A program made the position numbers and the translations under genes. A stretch of 64,000 nucleotides of DNA, from the NCBI GenBank assembly GCA_030425285.1, contig JAUIAY010000008.1:1-64000 (forward strand), read 5' to 3'. The notes below the pieces were generated by a model. The model saw nothing but the letters and a program-made list of their open reading frames with translations, had not been told where the DNA came from and did not search any database. Below, in pieces: positions 56,577-64,000 of this stretch (position 1 is its first letter; each line of letters opens with the position of its first letter). Source of the stretch: Bacteroidia bacterium (GTDB lineage Bacteria; Bacteroidota; Bacteroidia; Flavobacteriales; Flavobacteriaceae).

Positions 56577-59500
56577 ATGAAACAGCTTACAACAATTTTA
56601 ATGATCGTTTGTTCTATACATTTTTCTCAAGCACAAGACCCATCTTATGATAATCTTTGGAAACAGGTGGACAAACTGGATTCTGAAGGTTTACCTAAAT
56701 CGGCTTTGGAACTGGTTGAACAAATTTCGCAACAAGCCAAGACCGAGCAGAACGAACCTCAATACATCAAATCATTATTATTTAAAAGTAAGTATGCCCT
56801 CATTCTGGAGGAAGATGCGCAGTTGACCATCATAAACGACTTTAAAGCTGAAATAGCAACTAGTCAGGCACCAACGCGAAACGTTCTAGAGAATATGCTA
56901 GCCACTATGTATTGGCAGTATTTTCAACAGAATAGATGGAAATTCTATAATCGAACCAATACTTCTGAAAAAGTTGATGAAACCGATTTTAGAACCTGGG
57001 ATTTAGAAACGCTTTTTGATGAAATTCAATTACACTATCAAAATTCGTTGCAAAACGGACTCATCTTACAACAAACCAAGCTTGAAGATTATACTGTCAT
57101 CATAAACGAGCAAAAGAATTCAAAGCAATTTCGCCCTAGCTTATTTGATTTACTGGCTCACAATGCACTTGAGTTTTTTAAAACCGATGAAAACAGCATC
57201 ACCAAACCAGCTTATAAATTTGAAATTGACAATCCGGATTATTTGAGTGATGCGACAGCTTTTTCACGTTTAAAACTATCGTCAAAAGATTCAACCTCGC
57301 TGCAGTTACAAGCTTTAAAAATCTATCAAGACCTCATTCAATTTCATTTAAAGAGTTCTTCCCCTGAAGCCTTGGTTGATGTGGACATCAATCGACTTCA
57401 GTTTGTATCGCAACATGCCACATTCAGCAATAAGGAAGACGTGTTATTACAAACGCTTAAAGCATCACGTAATTTTTACGGTTCACAACCTGTATCAGGT
57501 TTGTACAGTTTTGAAATAGCGCAACTATGGTTTCAACAAGGCAGTCAATATCAACCTAAAACCGACGAAACCCATCAATGGAAAATTAAGGAAGCCTATG
57601 ACATTTGCCAATCGGTCATTTTTACGTTTCCAAAGAGTGTTGCTGCTGAAAAATGCGAGGCACTCAAACAACAGATTCTACAACCTAGCTTGCAACTACA
57701 AATAGAAAGCTATATACCTATTCAACAAGAATCTCGTTTGTTGGTACGTTATAAAAATATTAATGCTTTGGACTTCAGCACCTATAAGCTAACCGAAAAG
57801 CAGTTTGAAATCTTTAATAAAACATACCGAGCAGAAGATCAAATTCAGTTTTTTAGAACTTTGAATTTAACACAATCATGGGAATCCAATTTGCGCGATG
57901 TTAAAGACTATCAGCAACACAGTACTGAAGTACTTATTCCGCAATTGGCGAACGGTCGTTACTTGATGGTTGCCAAAGTTCCTAATAGCGATATTTTTGC
58001 GGCGCAAACCATTCAGGTGACCAATATTGCTTTGGTTGATAAAACTGAAAACCACAAGCAAAGCTATCAGTTTATTGACCGAAATAATGGTAAGCCGATT
58101 GAGGATGTTGACGTTAAAATTACCTATCGTAAAAACTATAATGGCGGCACCAAACAAAAGAACCTGACCTCCAATGCTAAAGGAACCATAGACATCGAAA
58201 AATCAGGTGAGCGATGGACGCAAGTAAAAATTGAAGCCCAAACACCTAATGATAAAGCTTATTTTGGTGATTACTACATAAACAGTTCACAAACACCAAA
58301 ACCCGATCCAGTAAGTTACAAAGGGTTTCTGTTTACAGATAGAAGTATATACAGACCAGGTCAAACGGTCTATTTTAAGGGTATTGCCATAAGAACCGAA
58401 GATGATAAATCGGAAGTATTGCCTAATGAAGACACCTATGTAATTTTATACGATGTGAACGGACAGGAGGTGCATCGATTGGAATTACAAACCAATGCTT
58501 TTGGTTCGGTTTCGGGTGAGTTCATATTGCCAAGTAGTGGATTAACAGGGCAATTTAGAATACAACTATTGGGCAAAACTCACACACTTTCTAATGCCAA
58601 TACCTATATTTCCGTTGAAGAATACAAACGTCCCAAGTTTGAAACGACTTTCAAACCCATTACCGAAACCTTCAAAATCAATGACTCCATAACGGTAAAC
58701 GGAAATGCGCTTGCCTATGCTGGCAGCAACATAACTGATGCCAAGGTAGTGTATCGCGTCCACCGAAAAGTGCGATATCCTAAATGGTATTATTGGTATC
58801 GTCCGGCTTTTAGCAGTGAGCCACAAGAAATCACTCATGGCGAAACCACCACCAATGAAAAAGGCGAATTTGAAATCACTTTTAAAGCCATTCCTGATTT
58901 GAGTGTTGACAAAGACTCGCAACCTATTTTTAATTATGAAGTTACAGCTGACGTAACGGATATTAACGGCGAAACCCGAAGTGCCACCACACTAGTCAAT
59001 GTAGGCTATCATGCAATGACGGCATCCATTTTGGTTGATAATCTTTTGGATAAAACCAACAAGGAACACAAATTGAATATCACGACCCAAAACCTCAACG
59101 GTGAGTTAGTCCCTGCCAAAGGAACTATTAAAATGTATAAGTTGGAAGCACCAAACTATGTGTTGCGAGCAAGACCTTGGCAAGCACCAGACTACCAGAT
59201 GCTTCCTGAAGCGGAGTTTAAGTCTAAATTTCCTCACGATGCCTATCAAGACGAACACAACCCAAATAATTGGGAAAAAGGCGAACTGGTTTTTGAAAAG
59301 CGCTTTGATACGGAAACATCCAAAAACATAGCGTTAGGCAACATCAAAAAATGGCAATCCGGTCAATATGTAATTGTTTTGGAAAGTCGGGATGCCTTTG
59401 GTCAAAATGTAAAAGCTGAAGCCAAAACCACACTCTATAGTGACCAAGATAAAACCCTTGCTGATAAGCAACTATTTAGCATTACCACCAATAAACCAAG

Positions 59501-62500
59501 TTATCAGGCTAATGAAACGGTATTGCTTACTGTAGGTTCTGCGGCACAAAATGTAACCGTAACATTGGATGTAGAAAAAGACCATAAGACCATAAACACT
59601 TATGTGTTTGAGCTTAACAACAGCAAAAAGACCATTGAAATTCCAGTTACCATAGACGATTTAGGCGGTTTTGCTGTGCATTACAGTTTTGCCTTTGCTA
59701 ATGGTTTTCAATCAGGTATGGAATACATTAATGTGCCTTATCCAAAAACCGATTTAGAGATTGAAACCACCACATTCAGAGATAAATTACAACCTGGACA
59801 AGATGAAACTTGGAGTTTTAAAATAAAAGGCCCTAAAGGTGAAAAAGTTTCCGCCGAACTATTGGCGAGTATGTATGATACCTCCTTAGACCAATTTAAA
59901 ACGCATGATTGGAATTTTAACCCTATCTACAGAGCATCTTACAATAGTTATAACCATAGAAACGCAGGTTATAGTTTTGGCACCAAAAACTTTAGAATTC
60001 AAAATTTAAATCGAGCCTATATCAGCTATCCTCACCAAGCTTATGACCAGCTGAATTGGTTTGGGTTCTATTTTGGAAATGGCAAAACCATTTATTTGAG
60101 AGGTAATATGGATTTAAGCAGTTTAGAAGTAAAAGAAGAAGCAATGTCACTTTTGGAAAATGATGCAGAACTAGAATCCGTTATTGTAACTGATTCTTCA
60201 ACAAACAAAGCTTTAGTTTACAAGAGTCAAACCATTCTGTCTGGTATGAATATAGTTGCTGAAATTGATCCGATAGAAGAACAATTATCAAATTTTGATG
60301 ACATTGTCATCCGTAAGAACCTAAAAGAAACTGCATTTTTCTTTCCCCAATTACAAACCGATGCAGAAGGCAACGTGAGTTTTAGTTTTACTACACCAGA
60401 AGCCTTAACTCAATGGAAATTGCAATTATTGGCACATACCAAAACGTTGGAAAGTGCGGTAACCAGTTTGGAAACCGTTACCCAAAAGGAATTGATGGTC
60501 ATTCCAAATGCACCTCGATTTTTACGTCATGGTGACAAAATTGTCATCAGTACCAAAATTGCAAACCTATCAGATAGTGATCTTTCTGGTCAAGCAAAGC
60601 TGCAATTGTTTAATGCTGTTTCAGGAAAAGAAATTACCAATGAACTTATCAGTTCAAACGTAATCGAGAACTTTTCAGTTGAAAAAGATGGCAATACCCA
60701 CGTATCATGGAGTTTATCCATTCCAGATTCGTTTGATGCTATACAATATAAAGTGGTTGCTAAAGCTGGTGATTTTAGTGATGGTGAACAGAACGCCGTA
60801 CCTGTTTTATCCAATCGCATGTTAGTGACTGAAACCTTACCCATGTGGATAAAAAGTAACGAAACCAGAACCTTTACATTAGACAAACTAAAAACAAATA
60901 CCTCAACAACGCTCAAGCACCATAAACTAACGTTGGAAATGACTTCCAATCCTGCTTGGTATGCTGTTCAGGCGTTGCCTTACCTTATGGAGTATCCTTA
61001 TGAGTGTAATGAGCAAACTTTTAGTCGTTATTATGCCAATGCTTTAGCGAGTCATATAGCCAATAGCAATCCGCGTATTCAAGAGGTCTTCAACCAATGG
61101 CGAAATACCGATGCGCTATTATCCAATTTAGAAAAGAATGAAGAATTAAAAAGCATCCTCATTCAAGAAACGCCTTGGTTACGTGATGCCCAAAGTGAAA
61201 CCGAACAAAAAAAGCGTATTGCCTTGTTGTTTGATCTCAATAAAATGAACAATGAATTACAAAATGCCTTAAGAAAACTGGAACAAAACCAAATGAACAA
61301 TGGCGCTTGGCCTTGGTTCCATGGCGGACGTAAAAACCGTTTTATTACTCAACACATCATCACTGGTTTTGGTCACTTAAAACACTTAAATGTCGTTCAA
61401 AATGACATTGAAGAATCTATGATAACCAAAGCCATAAATTATCTTGATTCAGAATTTATTGAAGAATATAAAGACCTTACTAAATACAACAAAGACGTTG
61501 ATTTAAGCAAAGACCATTTAAGCCATACGCAACTTCATTATTTATACATGCGTAGCTTCTTCCCAGAGGTGAAACAGTCTAAAAAGGTCCAAGAGATTTC
61601 GGCTTACTACTTGTCACAGATTCAGAAGTATTGGTTGAGTCGTGCATTATATTCCAAAGGTCTTATGGCATTGATTACACACAGAATGGAAGATAATGCC
61701 ACAGCTGGAAAAATATTAAAGTCTTTAAAAGAAAATAGCATTACCAATGAGGAATTGGGTATGTACTGGAAAGAGAATACCGCTTCTTGGTATTGGTATC
61801 AAGCACCAATAGAAACTCAAGCCTTACTGATTGAAGCCTTTTCTGAAGCGGGTTCTGTCATTCAGAGCGAAGCGAAGAATCTCAATGATATTGACAATCT
61901 TAAAATCTGGTTATTAAAAAACAAGCAAACCAATAAATGGGAAACTACCAAAGCCACTACCGAAGCCGTTTATGCCTTGTTGCTTCAAGGTAGCGATTGG
62001 TTAAGTGTTACCGAAGCTGTAGATGTACTGGTTGGTGGTAAAAAAATAGAACCATCAAAATTAGAAAACGTCAAAGTAGAAGCTGGAACAGGCTATTATA
62101 AAACAGCTTGGAACAGCCAAGAAATAAAGCCTGAAATGGCAGAGATAACCTTAACCAAAGAAGGTGATGGTATTGCTTGGGGCGGATTGTACTGGCAGTA
62201 CTTTGAAGATTTGGATAAGATTACTTCAGCTGAAACACCATTGAAGCTTAAGAAAAAACTGTTCAAAAAAATCAATACCGATACAGGTGAAGAAATAACA
62301 GAAATCACTGACGACACCAATTTAAAAGTAGGTGATTTAGTTCGCGTTCGTATTGAGTTACGAAGTGATCGGGATATGGAATTTATTCACATGAAGGATA
62401 TGCGTGCTTCAGGTTTAGAACCCGTAAACGTATTATCAAAATACAAATGGCAAGATGGATTGGGCTATTATGAGAGCACTAAAGATGCTAGTACCAATTT

Positions 62501-62657
62501 CTTTTTTGACTATTTACCAAAAGGCGTTTACGTATTTGAATATGACTTACGCGTTAATAATGCTGGTAACATGAGCAATGGCATTACAACCATTCAAAGT
62601 ATGTACGCTCCAGAATTTAGTAGCCATAGTGAAGGTGTCAGAATAAATGTAGATTAA
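56577..62657 (+). CDS. Alpha-2-macroglobulin-like protein with thioester motif
   Basis: A very large exported protein (2026 residues from this start). The signal peptide is MKQLTTILMIVCSIHFSQAQ. The open frame starts upstream at a TTG (56535), and an ATG two codons before this start is an equally possible N-terminus. The MG2 domain landmark is GFLFTDRSIYRPGQTVYFKG. The thioester site is YPYECNEQTFSRYYANALAS, with the Cys near residue 1477 and the C-x-E-Q spacing kept. After cleavage of a bait region such proteins trap proteases covalently. In Bacteroidota they may protect the envelope or act in other ways. No pbpC lies next to it. A palindromic repeat is embedded in its coding sequence. Confidence 0.9.
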   Translation: MKQLTTILMIVCSIHFSQAQDPSYDNLWKQVDKLDSEGLPKSALELVEQISQQAKTEQNEPQYIKSLLFKSKYALILEEDAQLTIINDFKAEIATSQAPTRNVLENMLATMYWQYFQQNRWKFYNRTNTSEKVDETDFRTWDLETLFDEIQLHYQNSLQNGLILQQTKLEDYTVIINEQKNSKQFRPSLFDLLAHNALEFFKTDENSITKPAYKFEIDNPDYLSDATAFSRLKLSSKDSTSLQLQALKIYQDLIQFHLKSSSPEALVDVDINRLQFVSQHATFSNKEDVLLQTLKASRNFYGSQPVSGLYSFEIAQLWFQQGSQYQPKTDETHQWKIKEAYDICQSVIFTFPKSVAAEKCEALKQQILQPSLQLQIESYIPIQQESRLLVRYKNINALDFSTYKLTEKQFEIFNKTYRAEDQIQFFRTLNLTQSWESNLRDVKDYQQHSTEVLIPQLANGRYLMVAKVPNSDIFAAQTIQVTNIALVDKTENHKQSYQFIDRNNGKPIEDVDVKITYRKNYNGGTKQKNLTSNAKGTIDIEKSGERWTQVKIEAQTPNDKAYFGDYYINSSQTPKPDPVSYKGFLFTDRSIYRPGQTVYFKGIAIRTEDDKSEVLPNEDTYVILYDVNGQEVHRLELQTNAFGSVSGEFILPSSGLTGQFRIQLLGKTHTLSNANTYISVEEYKRPKFETTFKPITETFKINDSITVNGNALAYAGSNITDAKVVYRVHRKVRYPKWYYWYRPAFSSEPQEITHGETTTNEKGEFEITFKAIPDLSVDKDSQPIFNYEVTADVTDINGETRSATTLVNVGYHAMTASILVDNLLDKTNKEHKLNITTQNLNGELVPAKGTIKMYKLEAPNYVLRARPWQAPDYQMLPEAEFKSKFPHDAYQDEHNPNNWEKGELVFEKRFDTETSKNIALGNIKKWQSGQYVIVLESRDAFGQNVKAEAKTTLYSDQDKTLADKQLFSITTNKPSYQANETVLLTVGSAAQNVTVTLDVEKDHKTINTYVFELNNSKKTIEIPVTIDDLGGFAVHYSFAFANGFQSGMEYINVPYPKTDLEIETTTFRDKLQPGQDETWSFKIKGPKGEKVSAELLASMYDTSLDQFKTHDWNFNPIYRASYNSYNHRNAGYSFGTKNFRIQNLNRAYISYPHQAYDQLNWFGFYFGNGKTIYLRGNMDLSSLEVKEEAMSLLENDAELESVIVTDSSTNKALVYKSQTILSGMNIVAEIDPIEEQLSNFDDIVIRKNLKETAFFFPQLQTDAEGNVSFSFTTPEALTQWKLQLLAHTKTLESAVTSLETVTQKELMVIPNAPRFLRHGDKIVISTKIANLSDSDLSGQAKLQLFNAVSGKEITNELISSNVIENFSVEKDGNTHVSWSLSIPDSFDAIQYKVVAKAGDFSDGEQNAVPVLSNRMLVTETLPMWIKSNETRTFTLDKLKTNTSTTLKHHKLTLEMTSNPAWYAVQALPYLMEYPYECNEQTFSRYYANALASHIANSNPRIQEVFNQWRNTDALLSNLEKNEELKSILIQETPWLRDAQSETEQKKRIALLFDLNKMNNELQNALRKLEQNQMNNGAWPWFHGGRKNRFITQHIITGFGHLKHLNVVQNDIEESMITKAINYLDSEFIEEYKDLTKYNKDVDLSKDHLSHTQLHYLYMRSFFPEVKQSKKVQEISAYYLSQIQKYWLSRALYSKGLMALITHRMEDNATAGKILKSLKENSITNEELGMYWKENTASWYWYQAPIETQALLIEAFSEAGSVIQSEAKNLNDIDNLKIWLLKNKQTNKWETTKATTEAVYALLLQGSDWLSVTEAVDVLVGGKKIEPSKLENVKVEAGTGYYKTAWNSQEIKPEMAEITLTKEGDGIAWGGLYWQYFEDLDKITSAETPLKLKKKLFKKINTDTGEEITEITDDTNLKVGDLVRVRIELRSDRDMEFIHMKDMRASGLEPVNVLSKYKWQDGLGYYESTKDASTNFFFDYLPKGVYVFEYDLRVNNAGNMSNGITTIQSMYAPEFSSHSEGVRINVD
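61856..61883 (+). repeat. Dispersed repeat inside the alpha-2-macroglobulin-like gene
   Basis: The stretch starting at 61856 reads TGTCATTCAGAGCGAAGCGA and continues AGAATCTC. This is the widespread 'gtcattctgagcgaagcgaagaatctc' repeat with one or two changes. It is read in frame as SVIQSEAKNL (from residue 1760). The same peptide family (VIxSEAKNL) arises wherever this repeat enters coding DNA. Confidence 0.7.
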
Positions 62658-62687
62658 AAAAAAGCGGCTTAAAGCCGCTTTTTTTAA
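62656..62687. terminator. Bidirectional terminator between convergent genes
   Basis: AAGCGGCTT and AAGCCGCTT form a 9-bp stem, with A runs before it and T runs after it on both strands. It therefore can end transcription from the alpha-2-macroglobulin-like gene and from the DinB-like gene. The DinB-like stop codon lies inside its T tract. Confidence 0.9.
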
Positions 62688-63244
62688 TTATTTGGTAATC
62701 GTTTTTTAAGTAATAATATCTGTCCCAAATGACTAGATTGATGTTCCATAACATGGTACCAGCCCCAATGGTTATTCATATTGCCACTCGCATTTAGCTT
62801 TGCTAACCAAGCATCATCCTTTTCTTTCATAAGTTCCATGGTTCTATTTCTAACTTGGGTGTAGGCATCCAAATAATACTGCACATCATGTCCTTGATAT
62901 TTTTCACGAGCTGCTTCACCTAGACTCAAAGCCGTTCCCCATTGTTCCTCTTCTTCTTTATTGAATTCCCGTCCTTCAAAAGTATAGACTTGATAAAAGG
63001 CTTCGGTAGCAGCCAAATGCATAATCAAAGAACCTATTCTATTGGACTTATCATCCATTAAATAATCTAATTCTTCTACTGATAAATCTTTTACTGTTCG
63101 TTCAACACGGTTTTTCATATCGTTAAGCATAGATACCAAAGTCCCAACCTGTGATGAGTAATCATCCATAGGACCTATCGTGTTTTGGGCTTTTACGGAC
63201 ACAGTCATAACGAATATGACCAATATTTTGGCTAGTGTTTTCAT
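62684..63244 (-). CDS. DinB family protein, exported
   Basis: The 186-residue product has a signal peptide (MKTLAKILVIFVMTVSVKAQ), unusual for the DinB fold, which is mostly cytoplasmic. The four-helix metal-binding fold shows SNRIGSLIMHLAATEAFYQV (first metal His) and the C-terminal WGWYHVMEHQSSHLGQILLL (further His residues). A thiol-dependent transferase role, as in relatives, is possible but unproven. Its terminator is shared with the convergent alpha-2-macroglobulin-like gene. Confidence 0.87.
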   Translation of the reverse strand: MKTLAKILVIFVMTVSVKAQNTIGPMDDYSSQVGTLVSMLNDMKNRVERTVKDLSVEELDYLMDDKSNRIGSLIMHLAATEAFYQVYTFEGREFNKEEEEQWGTALSLGEAAREKYQGHDVQYYLDAYTQVRNRTMELMKEKDDAWLAKLNASGNMNNHWGWYHVMEHQSSHLGQILLLKKRLPNN

Positions 63245-63339
63245 TTTTTTTGTTTATAGTTTCTTGTAAAGTAATAAAATGCAGTTGTAAGCTAAAACAA
63301 ATTAACAACGCCTTAACGCTGGTTTTGAATGTTATAGCA

Positions 63340-63846
63340 TTACTTTTTTGGAGGAAATCCTTCGAGCGCTTTATCAATAACCAATTGAAATTGGGCTTCA
63401 CGTGCTTCCGGTGTATTTTCTGGTAAATTGGGCTCTGAACTAACGGCCTGCCAAATTAATTGTTGGGTTTTACCATCCACAAAATCAAAAATGATTTGTC
63501 TAGACATATTTCCTTGACCAACCGGAATACCCACAGAAACACCGCCTCCACCTGAACCCACACCTACTCCTACAGAAGAACTTTGCGAAGATTGGTATGT
63601 AGTTGCTTTTATATCAATAATAAAATCAGGCGTTTCAGAAAGTGTATAACCTTTGGCTTGCAATGCCTTGTCCAAAGAACCAAAAAATCGCTTGGAATCC
63701 AGTTCGGTTAAACCTGTTTGCATATCATCAAAATAGTGATAGGTTTTGTATTGATTGAAATTGGTTTCTTTTTGGTAATCGTAGTTCACAGTAACACCAC
63801 AAGAAAACATGAAGAGAAGAGCGAATAGGACAAATAACTTTTTCAT
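63340..63846 (-). CDS. DUF4136 lipoprotein
   Basis: The start at 63846 (MKKLFVLFALLFMFSCGVTV) gives 168 residues and a lipoprotein signal (Cys16). The frame runs 14 codons further upstream, which would spoil the signal. The DUF4136 pattern is visible: NYDYQKETNFNQYKTYHYFD, SKRFFGSLDKALQAKGYTLS, a Gly/Val-rich turn (VGVGVGSGGGGVSVGIPVGQ) and the C-terminal REAQFQLVIDKALEGFPPKK. The function of DUF4136 is unknown. It follows the ion-channel gene by 22 nt. Confidence 0.88.
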   Translation of the reverse strand: MKKLFVLFALLFMFSCGVTVNYDYQKETNFNQYKTYHYFDDMQTGLTELDSKRFFGSLDKALQAKGYTLSETPDFIIDIKATTYQSSQSSSVGVGVGSGGGGVSVGIPVGQGNMSRQIIFDFVDGKTQQLIWQAVSSEPNLPENTPEAREAQFQLVIDKALEGFPPKK

Positions 63847-63868
63847 TTTTCTTTTAAAGGTAATGAAA

Positions 63869-64000
63869 TTATGCGTCTTTTTTGTCAACCGATTTGGTTA
63901 AAGCCGAAGAAATAATACCTGTTGGAATGGCAACAATTCCCAATCCGATGAGTAGAATAAAAAATGTAAACACTTTTCCTCCAACAGTAATAGGATACAC
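63869..64000 (-). CDS. Ion channel C-terminus (partial, runs off the window)
   Basis: The last 43 codons of a gene that enters from the right edge. The residues VYPITVGGKVFTFFILLIG, then GIVAIPTGIISSALTKS, then VDKKDA are the end of a voltage-gated-type ion channel. They comprise the tail of the selectivity-filter loop, the last transmembrane helix and a short cytoplasmic end. Which ion it conducts cannot be told, because the filter itself is outside. It is followed by the DUF4136 gene after 22 nt. Confidence 0.7.
   Translation of the reverse strand: MYPITVGGKVFTFFILLIGLGIVAIPTGIISSALTKSVDKKDA

Overview
The window is AT-rich chromosomal DNA from a member of the Flavobacteriaceae (Bacteroidota). 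Several things point there. Two proteins carry type IX secretion (T9SS) C-terminal sorting domains, and there is a SusC/SusD pair. The recognisable promoters follow the Bacteroidota pattern (TTTG or TTG, 18-21 bp, then TAnnTTTG), and the start codons I inspected closely, such as rpsL, lack Shine-Dalgarno sequences. The genus cannot be fixed from the sequence alone.

Layout. 1-9.9 kb: an outer-membrane porin-like barrel, RNase HII (rnhB), a large surface lipoprotein, a 37-kDa nucleoid-associated protein, a T9SS cargo protein with calcium-binding repeats, lipB, a lipoprotein and a YqaE/Pmp3-type peptide. 10-17.4 kb: lysS, a YceI-like protein, an arginine-deiminase-fold enzyme, then gltA, eno and carA on the minus strand, each followed by a clear intrinsic terminator. 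17.4-34.8 kb: a 31-gene minus-strand block of the translation machinery. It starts at an rpsL promoter (rpsL-rpsG-fusA-rpsJ) and continues through the S10, spc and alpha clusters (rplC to rplQ, with secY, infA, rpmJ and rpoA). It appears to be divided by a hairpin-rich gap between rpsJ and rplC, and by a terminator plus promoter between rpsK and rpsD.

34.9-44.8 kb (plus strand): an Omp85-type protein, then SusC, a SusD-like_2 lipoprotein and two further lipoproteins that form one nutrient-uptake operon without a visible degradative enzyme, then a T9SS-exported arylsulfotransferase-like protein. 44.8-52.3 kb: housekeeping genes rlmB, a rhomboid protease, rarA, a YjjG-type nucleotidase, a NodB-fold protein whose metal site looks degenerate, radC, a DUF1569 protein and a PaiB-like flavin protein. 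52.3-54.0 kb is the only accessory-looking stretch. There a small lipoprotein gene is bounded by two nested perfect inverted repeats and followed by a roughly 110-nt element that can fold into a three-way junction. Palindromic intergenic repeats follow. 54.0-64.0 kb: mpl, a TPR protein, a giant alpha-2-macroglobulin-like protein, a DinB-like protein, a DUF4136 lipoprotein and the C-terminal end of an ion channel cut by the window edge.

The best candidates for something undescribed are four. First, the inverted-repeat-bounded cassette at 52.36-53.10 kb. Second, promoters whose -33 element lies inside the terminator hairpin of the preceding operon (rpsK/rpsD and the SusCD operon/ASST). Third, the two-hairpin gap inside the S10 operon. 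Fourth, the recurrent exact 4-bp stop-to-stop overlap of convergent genes. No tRNA, rRNA, CRISPR array or intact insertion sequence was seen.
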